Assembly (NCBI RefSeq): GCF_000730665.1
Contig: NZ_BBIV01000005.1
Location: forward strand, 186,001 to 250,000
Length of the DNA: 64,000 bases
Source of the DNA: Pseudomonas plecoglossicida NBRC 103162 = DSM 15088
GTDB lineage: Bacteria > Pseudomonadota > Gammaproteobacteria > Pseudomonadales > Pseudomonadaceae
Direction of reading: 5' to 3'
Shown piece by piece: positions 63,692 to 64,000 of the stretch. The notes below the pieces were generated by a model. It was not told the origin of the DNA. It did no database searches and worked only from the letters and a program-made list of their open reading frames with translations. A program made the translations under genes and the position numbers. How positions within the stretch are numbered: the stretch's first letter is position 1; every line of letters begins with the position of its first letter.

Positions 63692-64000
63692 CAACTGGGG
63701 CGCAAGAGCGAGCAGACAGGCAATGCGGCGACACCACAATTGCCACTCTTCGACGAAGCTGAAAGCCTGGCCGAACTCTTGGATGAGGCTGGCGACGAAG
63801 AATTCGCTGCGCCGACCAAACGCCGTGGAAAGCGCAAGCCGCTGCCGGCTAATTTGCCGCGTATCGAAGTTGTCCAAGAACTGCCCGAGCATGAACTGAC
63901 CTGCGCTTGCGGCTGTCGCAAACATGCCATCGGTGAAGAAGTCAGCGAACAGCTTGAAATCGTCCCCATGCAGATTCGCGTCATCAAACATGTTCGCAAG
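63692..64000 (+). pseudogene. IS66 TnpC fragment, N-terminus deleted
   Basis: In the frame starting 63692 the sequence QLGRKSEQTGNAATPQLPLF, then DEAESLAELLDEAGDEEFAA, and PRIEVVQELPEHELTCACGC is the TnpC region between the leucine zipper and the zinc-binding domain (CACGC). The first roughly 60-80 residues are lost in the deletion that also removed the tnpB end. It is open to the window edge. Confidence 0.85.

Larger units (their letters stand above)
63360..64000 (+). mobile_element. IS66-family element, internally deleted, running off the window
   Basis: A possible left tip GTAAGCGCTCC begins at 63360. tnpB starts only 85 bp inside, with no tnpA between, and tnpB is fused out of frame to tnpC. 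Its proteins belong to another IS66 subgroup than the complete element at 48365-51315. The right end is outside the window. Confidence 0.65.

Overview
The window is about 64 kb of a high-GC gammaproteobacterial chromosome, almost certainly a Pseudomonas of the P. putida group. This rests on family-level protein recognition, a gene order resembling the P. aeruginosa and P. putida chromosomes (mksFEB; creA-proB-obgE-rpmA-rplU-ispB; a Fur-box small gene-fklB-yqhA-lon-like run; gdhA; ettA; morA-glyA), and many short palindromic intergenic repeats of the putida type (core CCGGCAAGCCGGCTCCCACA). No database search was run, so all assignments come from reading the sequence.

Layout. 1-1.1 kb: start of a PLP dehydratase (EutB-like), then a fusion of two broken genes, the 3' end of a MocR-type regulator and the 3' end of an amino-acid-type ABC ATPase; together they look like an eroded ectoine/hydroxyectoine locus. 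1.3-4.7 kb: NTF2-like protein, NCS1 permease and aldehyde dehydrogenase, a likely nitrogen-compound uptake/oxidation cassette. 4.8-11.3 kb: MscS-type channel, two MFS transporters and an orphan FecR, with two near-identical Fur-like sites. 11.4-14.0 kb: elongator tRNA-Met followed directly by a decapitated LysR gene, an M15 peptidase, rimI and a HolD-like psi subunit. 14.2-19.1 kb: the MksFEB condensin operon without mksG. 19.2-24.1 kb: creA, proB, obgE, rpmA, rplU and the divergent ispB. 24.2-29.8 kb: YjdM, a Fur-box small protein, FklB, several small conserved proteins and a Lon-like protease. 30-37.5 kb: DUF3015, DUF4105, a lipoprotein, a Gre-family protein, gdhA, ettA and a small Cys-pair protein. 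37.7-44.1 kb: morA (GGDEF-EAL), glyA and a BASS/ACR3-type transporter.

The right third is accessory. A three-gene operon (CHASE2 membrane protein, small exported protein, M48 lipoprotein peptidase; 44.2-47.4 kb) is followed by an IS3-family element inserted inside a REP. That element is itself split by a 2951-bp IS66-family element with perfect 8-bp target duplications; excising it restores the IS3 transposase frame. Beyond the insertion sequences lie two tiny genes and a soluble PAS-histidine kinase on the minus strand, a 13-bp-arm palindrome, a divergent giant cyclic beta-1,2-glucan synthase-like protein (2876 aa), a Crp/Fnr-type regulator, and a second, unrelated and internally deleted IS66 element that runs off the window.

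How the parts may work together: most of the left two thirds is core replication, translation, chromosome-maintenance and metabolic genes. The kinase/glucan-synthase/Crp block, bracketed by transposon remnants, reads as an acquired or mobile envelope-glucan locus. The CHASE2/M48 operon is the best candidate for an undescribed envelope-sensing unit.
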